Below, in pieces: positions 12,115-22,904 of a DNA stretch of 64,000 bases. Both the position numbers and the translations under genes were made by a program. The notes beneath the pieces are model-generated. The model was not told the origin of the DNA, did not search any database, and worked only from the letters and a program-made list of their open reading frames with translations. Numbering within the stretch: position 1 is the first letter of the stretch; the number at the start of each line of letters is the position of its first letter. Source of the stretch: Aplysia californica (lineage: Eukaryota > Mollusca > Gastropoda > Aplysiida > Aplysiidae); assembly GCF_000002075.1 (NCBI RefSeq), contig NW_004797562.1, forward strand, positions 306,120 through 370,119. Direction: 5' to 3'.

Positions 12115-14023
12115 CTGAGGAAGAAACCACTTACAGTCAGAAACAGATAACACAAACATCTCAAACTTGAAATCACTGAGGACTCATATAATATGCCATT
12201 CTCTGACTTAATAACTATAATATGTGAGGCAGCGTGGTGAAATCAAGTGCTCGTTAAATAGTGTAATCAAGGAAACCGGCATTTTTCTGGCTGTTGGGAA
12301 AAGTTTTTTAAATGTTCTTTTTTTGGCTCAACACCTTTTATACCCCTTTAAGAAAACATTTCTGTGTGGACTTTACATTGATAAACATTGCTCGAAGGCA
12401 AAGAACATGTAAATTTGAAGTTTCCAAAGACACTCAGGCTTTGGGAGTCACCAAACTTTGGCGGCCATTTTCTCTCTAGTTTTACACCAGGCGACCCCCA
12501 CCTCCTTCAATCGCAAATATCTTGACTTCTATTCAAGATAGGTGGGTATTTTTTTTCGCCAAATGCAAGACAAGTGAATAACTCCAAATACCAAAAAATT
12601 TACAAGTGTTTGATTCCATCTTGTCATGACACATATATATTCTTTGTATTAGCAACATTGTTTTCTCAAATACAAGCCTAGATTTATTAAATATCTCGTC
12701 TAAAAAACCTGACCTAGAGCTAGTTTTTCCACACAATTGTTGTCATCTCAAATTCTTATTGCCCTGCCTGTACAATGGGAAACAACATACCCAGCCTTAT
12801 TTAGAGTATTAGATAAAATGGCCCATCAGGCTCCCCCCCCCCCCTCCCCAAAAGAATGATACACACACTGCTACATAGTCAAACATTATATGCATAAAGC
12901 ACTAAATCTTTCTTGGATTTGAATCTAGTCCTGTGAGGGCTGGAGCTGAATGGTGGGGTGTAATTGAAGTCAGACTATGTGGCACTGCCTTTGGCCATAT
13001 GGAGTGTGAATTATGTTTATTTTTGTGAGCATATGTGCGTGTGTGTGGTTGATTGAATGTGAAGATAATAGATTGGAACTTGATTATGCAAATTATACAA
13101 GAGGGGTGTCTAGTTTTGGTTAAATCGTCATGATCGTAACCAGACTGATTCTGAAAGAGACCACAAATGATGGAAACTACCCACCGTCCTGGCTAGCAAA
13201 AACTGAGTGCAGCAAAAGTTGTTGGTTTTTTAAAATCTACGTCACGAAGAGGTGGAAACTGCTAGAGGGCCAATAGTTTCGGAAAACAACAAAAAAGTTA
13301 TAGAAAAGCCTCAACACAAGAAATATAGATCTATACATTTAATGTCTAAGAAACATATACTGTATCTAAAGTCTAAGAAATGGACATTCAATATTTGTGG
13401 CCTCCTAAACAATCTGTTTGTCTCTACTGTCAGAGAAACGTTGAGGACTCACTCAGATTATACTTGAGCCCGGTGGTGGTCACCAGGTTGGCAGGCTGGC
13501 CTACCGGCACTAGACCACACCAGTCATCCTCCAGACCTGTGTCACAGTAGATAGTGTGCTCACCCTGTGGACAGAAAATTTGGACTGAGTTAAAGAGAAG
13601 AAAATAAATTTTACATATACATTAGAAGTCATCGAATATATCAGCTTATACTTTTATTTTACATATTTCATTTACTGGACTGAAGTGATAAAATTAGGTA
13701 TTAATATTAATCATATTGCAAGCACACGTAAATGAAAAGATTTGACCACACTTGACCTTGTCCAGCAAACAGGCCATTGAACCTTCAGACAGGAGGATGG
13801 TGGGTTTTTTGCTGAGGCCGCGGGCTGTGTACAGGGTGTTGACATTAGCCAGTGTATGGTCAAAACGTCCGCCAAACGACCCCAAAGCAACAATTTGCTC
13901 CAACTGAAAACATTTAGAAATACAAAAGAAAAAAAAATTCGCTGTCAGTTATCTTCAAAAGGACAGAGTTGATTGCAACATTAGTGTTTGACAAGGCAGC
14001 ACAAAGAAACTCATTCTCTCATT

Positions 14024-14089
<66 letters not shown>

Positions 14090-16539
14090 CCCCCCCCACA
14101 CACACACTCCCTCTTTAAAAAATGTTCACCCACCCTCCCTTTCATTCATCAAGGGCACCCACAAAAATTACAATAAATATGATAAAAATGAGAGCTTTCA
14201 GTGTTCCAACAGACTGGCACACATCATACATTCGCACTTGAAACTCAACATTTTAACGACATAAACGAAATCCATGTCAGTCAAGTGTTCATAAACAACG
14301 GCACATACAAGCCTTAGAAGGAAAATGGAGAAGTAATCTATACTATATTATGTTATATTTCTGGTGGCTTAATCTTTGCATCACTTTTTAGAAGAAACAA
14401 CAACCTTTTCAGACCTCCAAAACTTGAATAAAGGTAGAATTCAACATTCTTAAGAACATGATGGAGCCAGATTTTCATCGTTTTGAACTTGAGAAATGAT
14501 CAAATTATAAATTTTGATCACTATATATCGTTATAAAGTACTCCCGAATAGAGTATGGTAATTGGTTTCTTATTCCACTTTTACTAACTTAAAAAAAATA
14601 ATTTTGTTCAGTGTAGCTTCACAGCTGCACAGGTAAAAGCAAATGGGAATTCCTAATGCATACTTGACTTTCTGTGGATGCTTTGTACAGTTATAAATCT
14701 TAAAAGGAGAAGTTTTTAAAAAAATATTAAATTAACTCAACAAGTACAATGCATGTTGAGACATTTCATACAACAATTTGGTGTCTTCTCAAATGATCCA
14801 GCCTCTTGTGATTTCAAAATGTAATTTTTTTTCATCAACATAACACTTTTTAGAAAACTGAATAGAACAGAAAATTGTTTTTTGTGTATGTGTGTATGTG
14901 TGTGAATGGGTTAGTCAGGGGGGAGGGGGGGGTATTTTGTAATCAATACAGGCTTAAACAGGAAGAAAATGTGGATATAAAAGCAATGGTGTTGTGGGTT
15001 ATTTAATAGATCAATTGAGAACAACTCTCAAAAGCTTGGTTCAAGAGTCTTTGAGTTTTCGCAAATTCTTCATTAGTTCTGTTTATGAGGAGTGAGTTGC
15101 AAAAGGCTATGAAATAATACAAAGTAGCTGACACTCCCACATTCTATACAAACAACAGTATGAGTAAAGGAAAAACAAGCAACACATGTATTTAATGTGA
15201 CAAAACATGACCCACTGGAATTTGTCCGGTTTTCTCACACACAATCCGGAGACACTTAGTGAAGTCGGTCTCGTTCTGGTCGGGGGTCGGCAAGATCTCC
15301 ACATTCTGTATAAGGACAAAAGCTTACAAGTAGAATTATTTATCATGACAAGCTGTGCCTGGAAATGGAAGACAAACCATAGGCTGTGAGATCTTTCAGG
15401 GAGGACCTAAAGTACTTTAACAAAAACTGATATTTTAAGCATCCCTTTCAATACTAGAAAATCCTCTTTTAAATTATCTCTTTAGTACTAAAAGTAAAAG
15501 TCCTCTTGAATCCCTTTCAGTACTAAAACAAGTCCTCTTTTTGAAATCCCTTTTCAGTATTGAAAAATCCCTATTTTTAAAGAATTCCTTTAAGTTTGAG
15601 TACTAGACTAGAAAAGAATATTTGTTGACATTTTCTCACCCAATTGCGGTAATAGTCAAGACTGGCAGGAAGGGCAGAGTCAAAGTCACCAGAGATGACA
15701 TCGGGGATAAATTCATCCTTCTGATCCCCACAATTCTTTAGCAATCTGTTCACTGCGCCATCCGTCACTGCCGTGAAGGCGCCTGTCCCGAAAACAAAAC
15801 TTCCAGTTTGAGTCAAAATTACGCATTCAAACACACTAGCCGCTCATGACTTTTGATTGTTCAGGGAAAAGGAAGACGATAGACTCAAAGTCAAAGGAAA
15901 GTGGGATGGGAAACAAGTTGGGCTAACCAGTTGGTGGATCCTCCACCCCCCATCCCCCCAAAAAATGTGTGGTAAAGTACAATGGAGTCCATTTAAAATT
16001 AAACTGAACAGTACAGATAATCTAATAATGGCAGTAAACAGAAAAAAAAATAATATCTCCCCATTTTATCCTTCAATTTGGGCAGCTTTAAAGACACATT
16101 TAATGACATCCTTTTCATATTAGTAGATTCATGTTCGGTACAATGTTATGTAAATGACTATGTATCCACTTATGTATTATGCGAATTGCAATGTGTATAT
16201 TATTCTATTACATAAAAAGGAGAAGATGGAGATGGACTGGGCATGTTCTGAGAAAAGAACCAGACTCTATTGTGAAGGCTGCCCTCCACTGGACACCCGA
16301 AGGACGTTGCAAAAGGGGCAGACCTAAAGTGACCTGGAGACGCACGGTGGAGTCTGAAATGAAGTCCTGGAATCATTCATGGGGGACGCTGACCAAGATG
16401 GCCAAAAACAGACAGAGCTGGAGATCCTTTGTTGCTGCCCTAAACGCCAGATGGCGTAATGGGTAGTAAGTAAGTAAGTATGTTTGTATGTGCTCATTTC
16501 GTAACAATGTGTAAGCGTGCGCGTGTGATAAGCAAGTAG

Positions 16540-16570
<31 letters not shown>

Positions 16571-18526
16571 CGCGAGCGTGTTTGAGTCTGGCATGCATAT
16601 TGCGGATGCGTGTGCATGTAATGTGTGCATGAGTGTCTGTGTGTGTGAGTGTGTGTGTTCGTGGGCGAATATTGTTCGTAAATGCATTTATGTAAAGCGC
16701 CAATAGCTGTGTTCACATGGGAGGGGGCGCTATAGAAATGATCTACATTATTATTATTATTACGTAAACAGAAAACCTAGCTAAATCGAAGAAAATCCTC
16801 AAAATTGAAATTTAGATTCTAAATACTGAAAAAAAGTAACAGTAAGAAAAAATACATAATGTAGGTGTCCAATTTTTTAGAGGAATGAAACAGTTTTTAT
16901 CTCTCCTGGAAGACTATTTCCTCAGCTTTAAACAATAGAACAGCTTGCCAAAGAGATACTCCCCACATGGGAATCAAACTCAAGCCTTCTGGGAGTGACG
17001 GCAAAGAGCCTAACGTTCACCACAGATGTCAGTTAGGGAGGAGACATTTCTGTTAAGGTCTATACAAACACTGTAAAAGCAAAAATCAATATAAAACACA
17101 ACCATATCACACAAAATTTACCACAAGTCAAAAAAGCAATTTCCATGTTCATGAGACCAAATGCAAAGACATTATTAGGCCTACTTTAAAAAACCTTGGA
17201 CTATCTCTGGATCATGATACCAGAACATCAATAGACAGGCACGGATAGCATGAACAAAGGACACTCAAAATCACGGATAGCTGGTACAATCTGTCATTCC
17301 CCGACTGACATCTCTTTAATTTTTCGTTATTGGTTAATTCAAATTATGGATGTGTCTACCACATTTGTCAATCCCTGAAATATTTGAGTTATATATGCTC
17401 GACAGTCATGAGTATTTCTTTCTTGCTTATCACGAGTTAATAGGCAAGACCCTGTGCTTTAAAATGAGAAAAGTTGGTGCAAAATATCACAGACTACATG
17501 TCTGGAAAAGCAAAAAAGATATCGTAGCTGCTCTTGCTTCTTCATCTTGGCATTCACCTGTTCCATCTTACCCTAATATCAAAGGTGTGGCTGGAAAACA
17601 GCAGTAGGAAGGAGCCAGGAGTAGCAGTAGAAACAGTCAGGAGTAAGGGAGAGAAAAGAAGAAAGTCCGATGGGGGTGGGGAGAGAAAGTGGTGAGGAAA
17701 ACAGATAACAGAACAAGACTGAAGAATGGGAAAGGAAAACAAAGAAGAAAGTTCTAAGGAAGAACATTTTTTCATCGATGGCAGGATTTGGCCCAGGGAA
17801 CTTCTGGCTGAGAGGAGAACACCATACCTCTACACCACAAGAAGAGCCCACACAGCTCTTAATTTAAGCGTTTAAGTTAATAATTATAATACATAACCAT
17901 AAACATATTAAAAAATAGAAAACAAGGACATACTTTTCTTCCACAATGCTGTCAACAGTGGCACATCAAGGGGTCGGTTGAGAATAATAAGGGCCAATTT
18001 TGTGCCTGAAAAAGTTAACATATTATATGTATATATTCATATTTCAAAACTAAAGATAAAATAACTGGAATGAATAAAGTACAGGTGCCAACTATGGCTG
18101 AAGGTTTACTGTGTGCTTGATCAAATGATGCAGCAGTCTTGCAGAGGTGATTCTATCTTTAAAGCCAAGACTAGTCAATTTCCCATCACTGTTCCAGTGC
18201 CAGACACCAACAATGTTCCCCAGGTGTGGTTGGTTTGCTATTCAAGGTCTTCTTTGCCATGTTCCTCGGCCACGGCCATCCTATCACTTGTTAACACCCA
18301 CATACGTTTAAAAATGCTACTCTATTACTAAAGCAATTTTGGTATAAAAGTCAAAGTAAAATGATCAAACTTCATTGACCCATCTTTTATTCAGAACTAA
18401 AAAAGCCTGTTTGAAGAAGATTTAATTGCCAAACTTTGGAAGAAAGTAGAAAATAACATTCACCCACCCACCCAGCCATCTCTCTCTCTCTCTCTCTCTT
18501 TCCTCCTCTCTCTCTCTCCCTCTCCC

Positions 18527-18584
<58 letters not shown>

Positions 18585-18625
18585 ACTAAATCATTACCAA
18601 TAGGCTGTGAAACTATCAGCTCCAT
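11996..18625 (-). CDS. TPK1: Thiamin pyrophosphokinase
   Basis: Transfers pyrophosphate from ATP to thiamin, giving thiamin diphosphate, in the cytosol. Seven exons in transcript order: 18625-18598, 18005-17934, 15782-15640, 15305-15216, 13903-13757, 13564-13453, 12114-11996. They sum to 711 bases, about 236 residues (human 243). Visible motifs: ALIILNRPLD near residue 14-23, SGDFDS at 64-69 (Mg-ATP site), TPDQNETDFTK at 88-98, GGRFDHTLANVNTL at 122-135, DWCGLVPVGQ and TTTGLKYNLS in the C-terminal sandwich, and STSNS at 209-213 (thiamin pocket of the dimer). Splice phases all agree. The first exon is the least certain: it rests on an ATG, a fitting phase and a GTAATG donor. The donor after exon 5 (GTCAAG) is weak. 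Divergent from ORC2. Confidence 0.93.
13453..13564 (-). CDS. TPK1: TPK1 exon 6, C-terminal sandwich
   Basis: Encodes GEHTIYCDTGLEDDWCGLVP to GLKYNL. Consensus GTGAGT donor, TCCACAG acceptor. Confidence 0.94.
13757..13903 (-). CDS. TPK1: TPK1 exon 5 with GGRFDHTLANVNTL
   Basis: 49 whole codons. The donor GTCAAG is weak, but the joined product LLDKGEHTIY fits the family, and read-through of the intron soon meets stops. Confidence 0.93.
13904..15215. other. TPK1 intron 5, low-complexity tracts only
   Basis: Contains (CT)n at 14033-14100 flanked by C runs, and otherwise AT-rich sequence without recognised elements. Confidence 0.6.
14033..14100. repeat. (CT)n microsatellite
   Basis: CTCTCT run ending in poly-C and CACACA. 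A Ser-Leu open frame over it is spurious. Confidence 0.95.
15216..15305 (-). CDS. TPK1: TPK1 exon 4 with TPDQNETDF
   Basis: Exactly 30 codons, phase 0 on both sides; donor GTGGGT, acceptor TATACAG. TPDQ-TDFTKC is a TPK hallmark. Confidence 0.95.
15640..15782 (-). CDS. TPK1: TPK1 exon 3 with the SGDFDS motif
   Basis: Acceptor CGGGACAG, donor GTGAGA. Encodes TDGAVNRL and the metal-binding SGDFDS. Confidence 0.95.
16205..16765 (+). mobile_element. LINE 3' end (reverse transcriptase C-terminus and 3' UTR), in TPK1 intron 3
   Basis: Frame from 16212 to the TAG at 16467-16469 encodes RRRWRWTGHVLRK, then ALHWTPEGRCKRGRPKVTWR and RQSWRSFVAALNARWRNG, the standard C-terminal tail of a large invertebrate non-LTR reverse transcriptase group. 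Then comes a TAAG repeat, a (GT)n tract at 16541-16568, and a 3' end reading GTAAAGCGCC...GGCGCTATAGAAATG with (ATT)n tail. Heavily 5' truncated. Flanking text resembles a family C MITE split by the insertion (15973-16090 and 16766-16800). Confidence 0.85.
17580..17850 (-). mobile_element. tRNA-derived SINE, first family, copy 2
   Basis: Read on the - strand from 17850: GTGGTGTAGAGG (box A), then GGGCCAAATCCTGCC in the box B place. The body of alternating TTTC/CTTT blocks matches 45909-46393. Truncated at its 3' end, lying between TPK1 exons 2 and 3. Confidence 0.7.
17934..18005 (-). CDS. TPK1: TPK1 exon 2, first beta strand
   Basis: TTTTTCAG acceptor and GTATGT donor. Encodes TKLALIILNRPLD to LWKK, matching the start of the TPK catalytic fold. 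Confidence 0.88.
18479..18580. repeat. (TC)n microsatellite beside the first TPK1 donor
   Basis: About 100 bases of TC with short interruptions, starting 17 bases inside the intron from the putative exon 1 donor. The Glu-Arg frame on the other strand is spurious. Confidence 0.95.
18598..18625 (-). CDS. TPK1: TPK1 first coding exon (tentative)
   Basis: Encodes MELIVSQPI plus one base, joining as a Gly codon to the next exon to give PIGTKLALIILN. Upstream frame is open for about 17 codons, then has a stop, so this ATG is the only start in the exon. A long (TC)n tract begins just inside the intron. Confidence 0.6.
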
Positions 18626-19619
18626 AAATTTGCTGTCGTTCAAAGACTCAATCCAATTTCTTTCACAGTGATTTTATGGCACTCTTTACAATAAGAATTT
18701 TAATGTTCATTTAAACACAGTGTTGGTGATTTCTATTTCTTTGTCCAAAGTCAAAAGACATTAACCTCCTTCTCACTGATCTTTCCCTTCTAGAAAATTT
18801 CATTCTCATCCGACAAAATGTAAAATCTTTTCACTTAATTCACCAATTCACAACAGCCTGCAGCGTCTGCAGACGTTAACGCTTGTTTTTCTGACATTCT
18901 CTGGTTTTGGCCCTGAGAGTGCTGGATATCGATACTGACTCAAATGCTGGGTATCGATGTTTTAGCGAGAAAGCAAGGGAGGCGCTGCTATTTTTCAGTT
19001 CAAAATGAGCAGTAGTATTTCCCATGTTCTTAACCCCCCCCCGACCTTAGAAAAACATCGGGGGTTTCGGGAATTGAATTTAACCATAATTTGATGTTTT
19101 GCAATTCAATTAGGTCGCTGAGCGTCAAACATCATATCGACACGCGCATCAAAAAGTAATCGTTTAGAACTAGAAGTAACCATCTGTGAAGCCAAAACCC
19201 ACACTCCATAGATCTAGTTATCATTGGGGCCAAAACTGGATTACTCAAGAAATGAGACAGTTCAGGATAGAGACCTACCCTTGTCCAGGCCCTACACTAC
19301 ATTTCATCTATTATTATGTCCAGACGCTTTAACTGTAAACTGTAAGACGTGATAAAAGATAAGTACTGAAGACAGTGTAGGCTGTATTGCAGGCCGTTGG
19401 GAAGGGTACGTGTGACTGCAAAAGAGTGGCAAGTTTTAGTATTTTAGTTATAGGCCACTTATATTCTCACCCCTGGTGAGAATAGCTCATGACCCGTTAT
19501 TCTCACCCTCACCCCGATGTGAGCTTGAGGCGAGCCTTAATGATCTGGAAGAGGCTAGCCATAATGACAGCTAGACTGCTAGGGTACTTAATAATGATGG
19601 CTAGACTGACAAACAGCAA

Positions 19620-19996
19620 AATTTAGGCCTACTGAATGGTAAATAAATTTTTAGTTTCAATACCTAAAGTATTTGTATTTGAGACAAAACCAAAAGGTGC
19701 TTTACTGACACTGACAGTATGTATTTTAAACCTGAATAGACCTGTGTACTCAACAAGTTTCAAATAAGGCCTAAAATAAGTACGGTTAAAATGGCAGGCG
19801 AAAAGTACGGCTGGACAGCTAAAGGCTAGCCGTACTTAATAATGATGGTTGAATTGTAAATAAAATTTTAGTTTGCAATATATACCTAAAGTATTTGTAT
19901 TCAGACGAAACCAAAAGGTGCCTGACTGACATGCATGTATTTTAAACCTGGATAATTACTAGATCTAATGAGACCTGTGTACTCAACAGGTTTCGA
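19620..19996. repeat. Imperfect tandem duplication, about 230-base spacing
   Basis: Two copies (about 19627-19755 and 19855-19990) share CCTAAAGTATTTGTATT, CCAAAAGGTGC, GTATTTTAAACCTG and GACCTGTGTACTCAAC in the same order. Confidence 0.8.
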
Positions 19997-19997
19997 T

Positions 19998-21604
19998 CAG
20001 CGGAGTGTCTACGTACACGGTAACCAGGCAAATAGCCTCAGTGTCTACGTACACGGTAACCGGCAACCGGTCACGTAATCTCAGTGTCATGTACACGGTA
20101 ACCAGGCATGTAGCCTCAATATCTACGTACACGGTAACCGGCTACCGGGCATGTAGTCTCAGTTTCACCAGAGACTATATAAATTATAATTAAATACTCT
20201 CTTGTGTCACGTACACAGTAACCGGGCAGTTCAGAACTCCAAGTTCAGTTTCTGTCATCCAGTGTTGCCTTCATTCCCACCCCTCCCCCGACTGTACCTT
20301 TAAAAAAAATCAATGATCTCTCCCCCCACATTCCGGAGCCCTATACTTCGCAGCGCACAGACTTTGAAAGAACTTTGGTGACCCCAACCGGTACTCACAA
20401 TGTGTCACACGCACAGGCTCACTGACCTGTCATGATGGCGAGCCCAGCAAGACACTTGTACAGTAGTCTCCGCCTAAACGCATGGTGCTCAGGAGGGCTC
20501 CTTAGCGTGTGTTTACACGGAGCGTGCGTTTACATGAACCTTTGCAAGGGGAGGAAGGGATGTGGTCATCTCAACTCCTTATTAACTCCAGTGACCTCCC
20601 TTGGAGGGAGTGGGTCATTTTGGCAGATAACGTGACGGCACGTGACTGTTTTGTTAAAGATTCCCCAACTGGGGTTAGGAATACAAAGGCGTTCAATGGG
20701 GGAGGGGTGGGGGGGGAGAGACAGACTCGTAATAAATTATATTATTATGCACAATAAACCTCGGGAACAGATAGCGTAAGAGGAAACTGTTGGCGATAGT
20801 CATAGAGACGACAGCCCAGCCACGTGGCTTTCCAAGCGACCACCCCCGACCGTAAATTCATGCAGAATCATTCTCTACATTCAGAGAAACATTTCTCTTG
20901 CGATTCGTTGAACAAGTACGTTATAAGTTCTTTGAGCGCAGCTGATTAGGCTTACTTAATCTTAAATCCTGTCTAGATCTAGATTCTAGTGCTTTACGGC
21001 ATTTACGCGTATCGTGCATCAGGCCTAGATCTAACTAAACATTACATGCAGTCACTCAAACACCAGTCAAACCTTCTCTCAAAGATACATACATTTCCAG
21101 TGACCTATTAAAAACATTTCAGTCCCCCCAATCCCCCCCCCCCAACATTTCACCGACCAGACCTAGATCTATGTGTCTCTGTGGAAAGTTGGAAGTGAAA
21201 ACGCTGTCTATCACTCTTTCTTAGGCTTGTCTTATACAGGTTGTAGTGAAAATTTCCTTGTCAAGCTTTACCTGTCGGTGTGTTTCGCAGATCGGAGCGT
21301 GCGTTTAGAGGGAGTGACCGTGCGTTTGTACGTCTTAATTATAGAGTAAAAAACCCGTCAGATGAAGGAAGCGTGCGTTTGAGCGGAGTGTGCTTTTGTA
21401 TGGCGTGCGTTTAGGCGGAGACTACTGTAAGACTTTCTTTTTTTTTCAGCAAGTGACAGCACAGGACAAATATTGATTTATTTTCATTCCCGTTACCGTG
21501 TACGTAGATACAAAGACTAGGTGAGACTAGGTGTCCGGTTACCGTGTACGTAGATACTGAGACTAGGTGCCCAGTTACCGTGTACGTGTAGACACTCCGT
21601 TCGA
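19998..21604. mobile_element. Element with minisatellite-like inverted ends (TCTACGTACACGGTAACC)
   Basis: The left arm (19998-20235) holds five spaced copies of a 36-40-base unit built on GTACACGGTAACC. The right arm (21490-21604) holds three copies in the opposite orientation (GGTTACCGTGTACGTAGATA). The outermost bases are inverted too: GGAGTGTCTACGTACACGG at left, CCGTGTACGTGTAGACACTCC at right, with CGATC outside both. The centre is occupied by the family E element at 20461-21427. No transposase seen; class unknown, foldback-like. Confidence 0.65.
20461..21427 (+). mobile_element. TA-inserting MITE, family E, intact-looking copy
   Basis: 967 bases, TA on both sides. Ends CAGTAGTCTCCGCCTAAACG and CGTTTAGGCGGAGACTACTG are perfect inverted repeats over about 20 bases. 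GTGCGTTTA and GCGTGTGTTTACACGGAGCG words recur near both ends. Non-autonomous; nested in the minisatellite-ended element. Confidence 0.88.
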
Positions 21605-21876
21605 TCAATAGGGCCTAACCTAGATCGAAATACAGCTAAACTGGCAGGCTAGCTGTAGCCACTTCATTCTTAAAATTAGGCTACATCTAGATCTAGATCT
21701 ATAATTGTGAGGACCCGTGTATGTATCAGCTGCGTTCTGCTCTCAACATTTTGTGTTTTTTGCGTGTGTGTGCTTTTTCTTCACTGTTGTTTGCTGTTCA
21801 TTCATGGTGTGAAATGGCCTTCACCCAGCCCATTAAATTAACTAAACCTGAAACTTATCTCTACAACTTATAAGTG

Positions 21877-22106
21877 CTGTTCTGTGTGTGTCTGTGCTAT
21901 AGACTAGAGGCCTACTGTACGTTAGCACACCCGGGGGGGGTGAGAATAGCGAGACAAAGGGCCATAGGCTGGTGAGAACAACACTTCCAACTCTAATAAG
22001 TTACAGTCAAACTCTGTGCTGTTCTGTTCGTGTCTGTGCTATAGGCCTACTGTACGTTAGCACACCCGAGGGGGGTGAGAATAGCGAGACAAAGGGCCAT
22101 GCTATT
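21877..22106. repeat. Direct duplication of a roughly 95-base unit
   Basis: GTGCTGTTCTG, GTGTCTGTGCTATAG and CCTACTGTACGTTAGCACAC then GGGTGAGAATAGCGAGAC occur twice (from 21877 and from 22013). TGAGAATAGC also appears near 19470, hinting at a larger composite across 19.4-22.1 kb. Confidence 0.8.
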
Positions 22107-22786
22107 CTCACTTATGAGATCACCACCACAGCCACAGCCACAGATCAGGCGTAACCTTGATGATTCTGAAAACAAACTTAAAAAAAATAATTAAGAATAA
22201 CCTGAGTCTGGAAGTAGGCATGACAAAGGCCGGAGAACATTCATCTCTACAGACGGAAGCACAATCAGTGCCAATCACACATTCACAAGAACGTAAAAAC
22301 GGTCTTGTAACCTGTTAAATGTCAGTGAGAAAGTGAAAGTAGTAACACAACTCTTCGTCTTCGGTCGCAGTTCATAATTTTATAAGAGTAGTATCCCTTG
22401 GTTATTGTTCTGTCGTTCTTTTCTAGCTTCGGTGTTTTTTTAAATGTTCATCTAAAAATTAAATTGTAGTAAACATGTATCTGTTCCACATCTCAACGAA
22501 TCGAATAACCAATCGACCTGAAAACCCAGAAAACACCTAATTTTTTATAAGTTATCATATCTTGCTAATTGTTTTTGTTTTGCACCATCAAACACCAGCG
22601 AGCAAATTAATAGTAAGTGTTTTTCTGTGCGAAAGAGTTTCGGGTCCGGTCTTGGCCTGAGACCCGGGCTACTTGCCGAAACAAACGAGTTCTTATTTCG
22701 CGGGACAACAACAAAATAGCAGCTGTGCCGGCATTGACAAGAGACAGAGGAGGCCTACTGCTCATGGTACAACCAAAAACTTTGTT

Positions 22787-22904
22787 ATGGAGGAAAAACG
22801 GAAAAAATCAATAAGGATAACTGAAGTTTCCGAAGATGCTGTTATTCAACATATCCTGCCTTTGAATGATTTGACTCGCGTCAAGAGGAGAGGACGAAAC
22901 AGCG
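22787..22904 (+). CDS. ORC2: ORC2 exon 1
   Basis: [19 protein letters not shown] then IQHILPLND. The EV...D-V--HIL pattern matches the human N-terminus. GTAAGC donor, phase 1. The frame is open upstream to an ATG at 22673. Confidence 0.85.

Noticed and set aside
16324-16716. His/Thr-rich and Cys/Val-rich frames over CA/GT tracts (also 8727-9030, 24426-24653, 54457-54786)
   Set aside because: They are translations of dinucleotide repeats and have no splice or family support.
18422-18643. Glu-Arg repeat protein on the - strand
   Set aside because: The ER repeat is the (TC)n tract in TPK1 intron 1; only the first ten codons belong to a real exon.
20005-20235. Regularly spaced repeats near 20.1 kb as a CRISPR array
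   Set aside because: Eukaryotic context, variable and repeat-derived spacers, and inverted partner copies at 21.5 kb.
22160-22786. Bidirectional promoter between TPK1 and ORC2
   Set aside because: The two starts are 4.2 kb apart with transposons between; no CpG-rich core or shared element could be pointed to.
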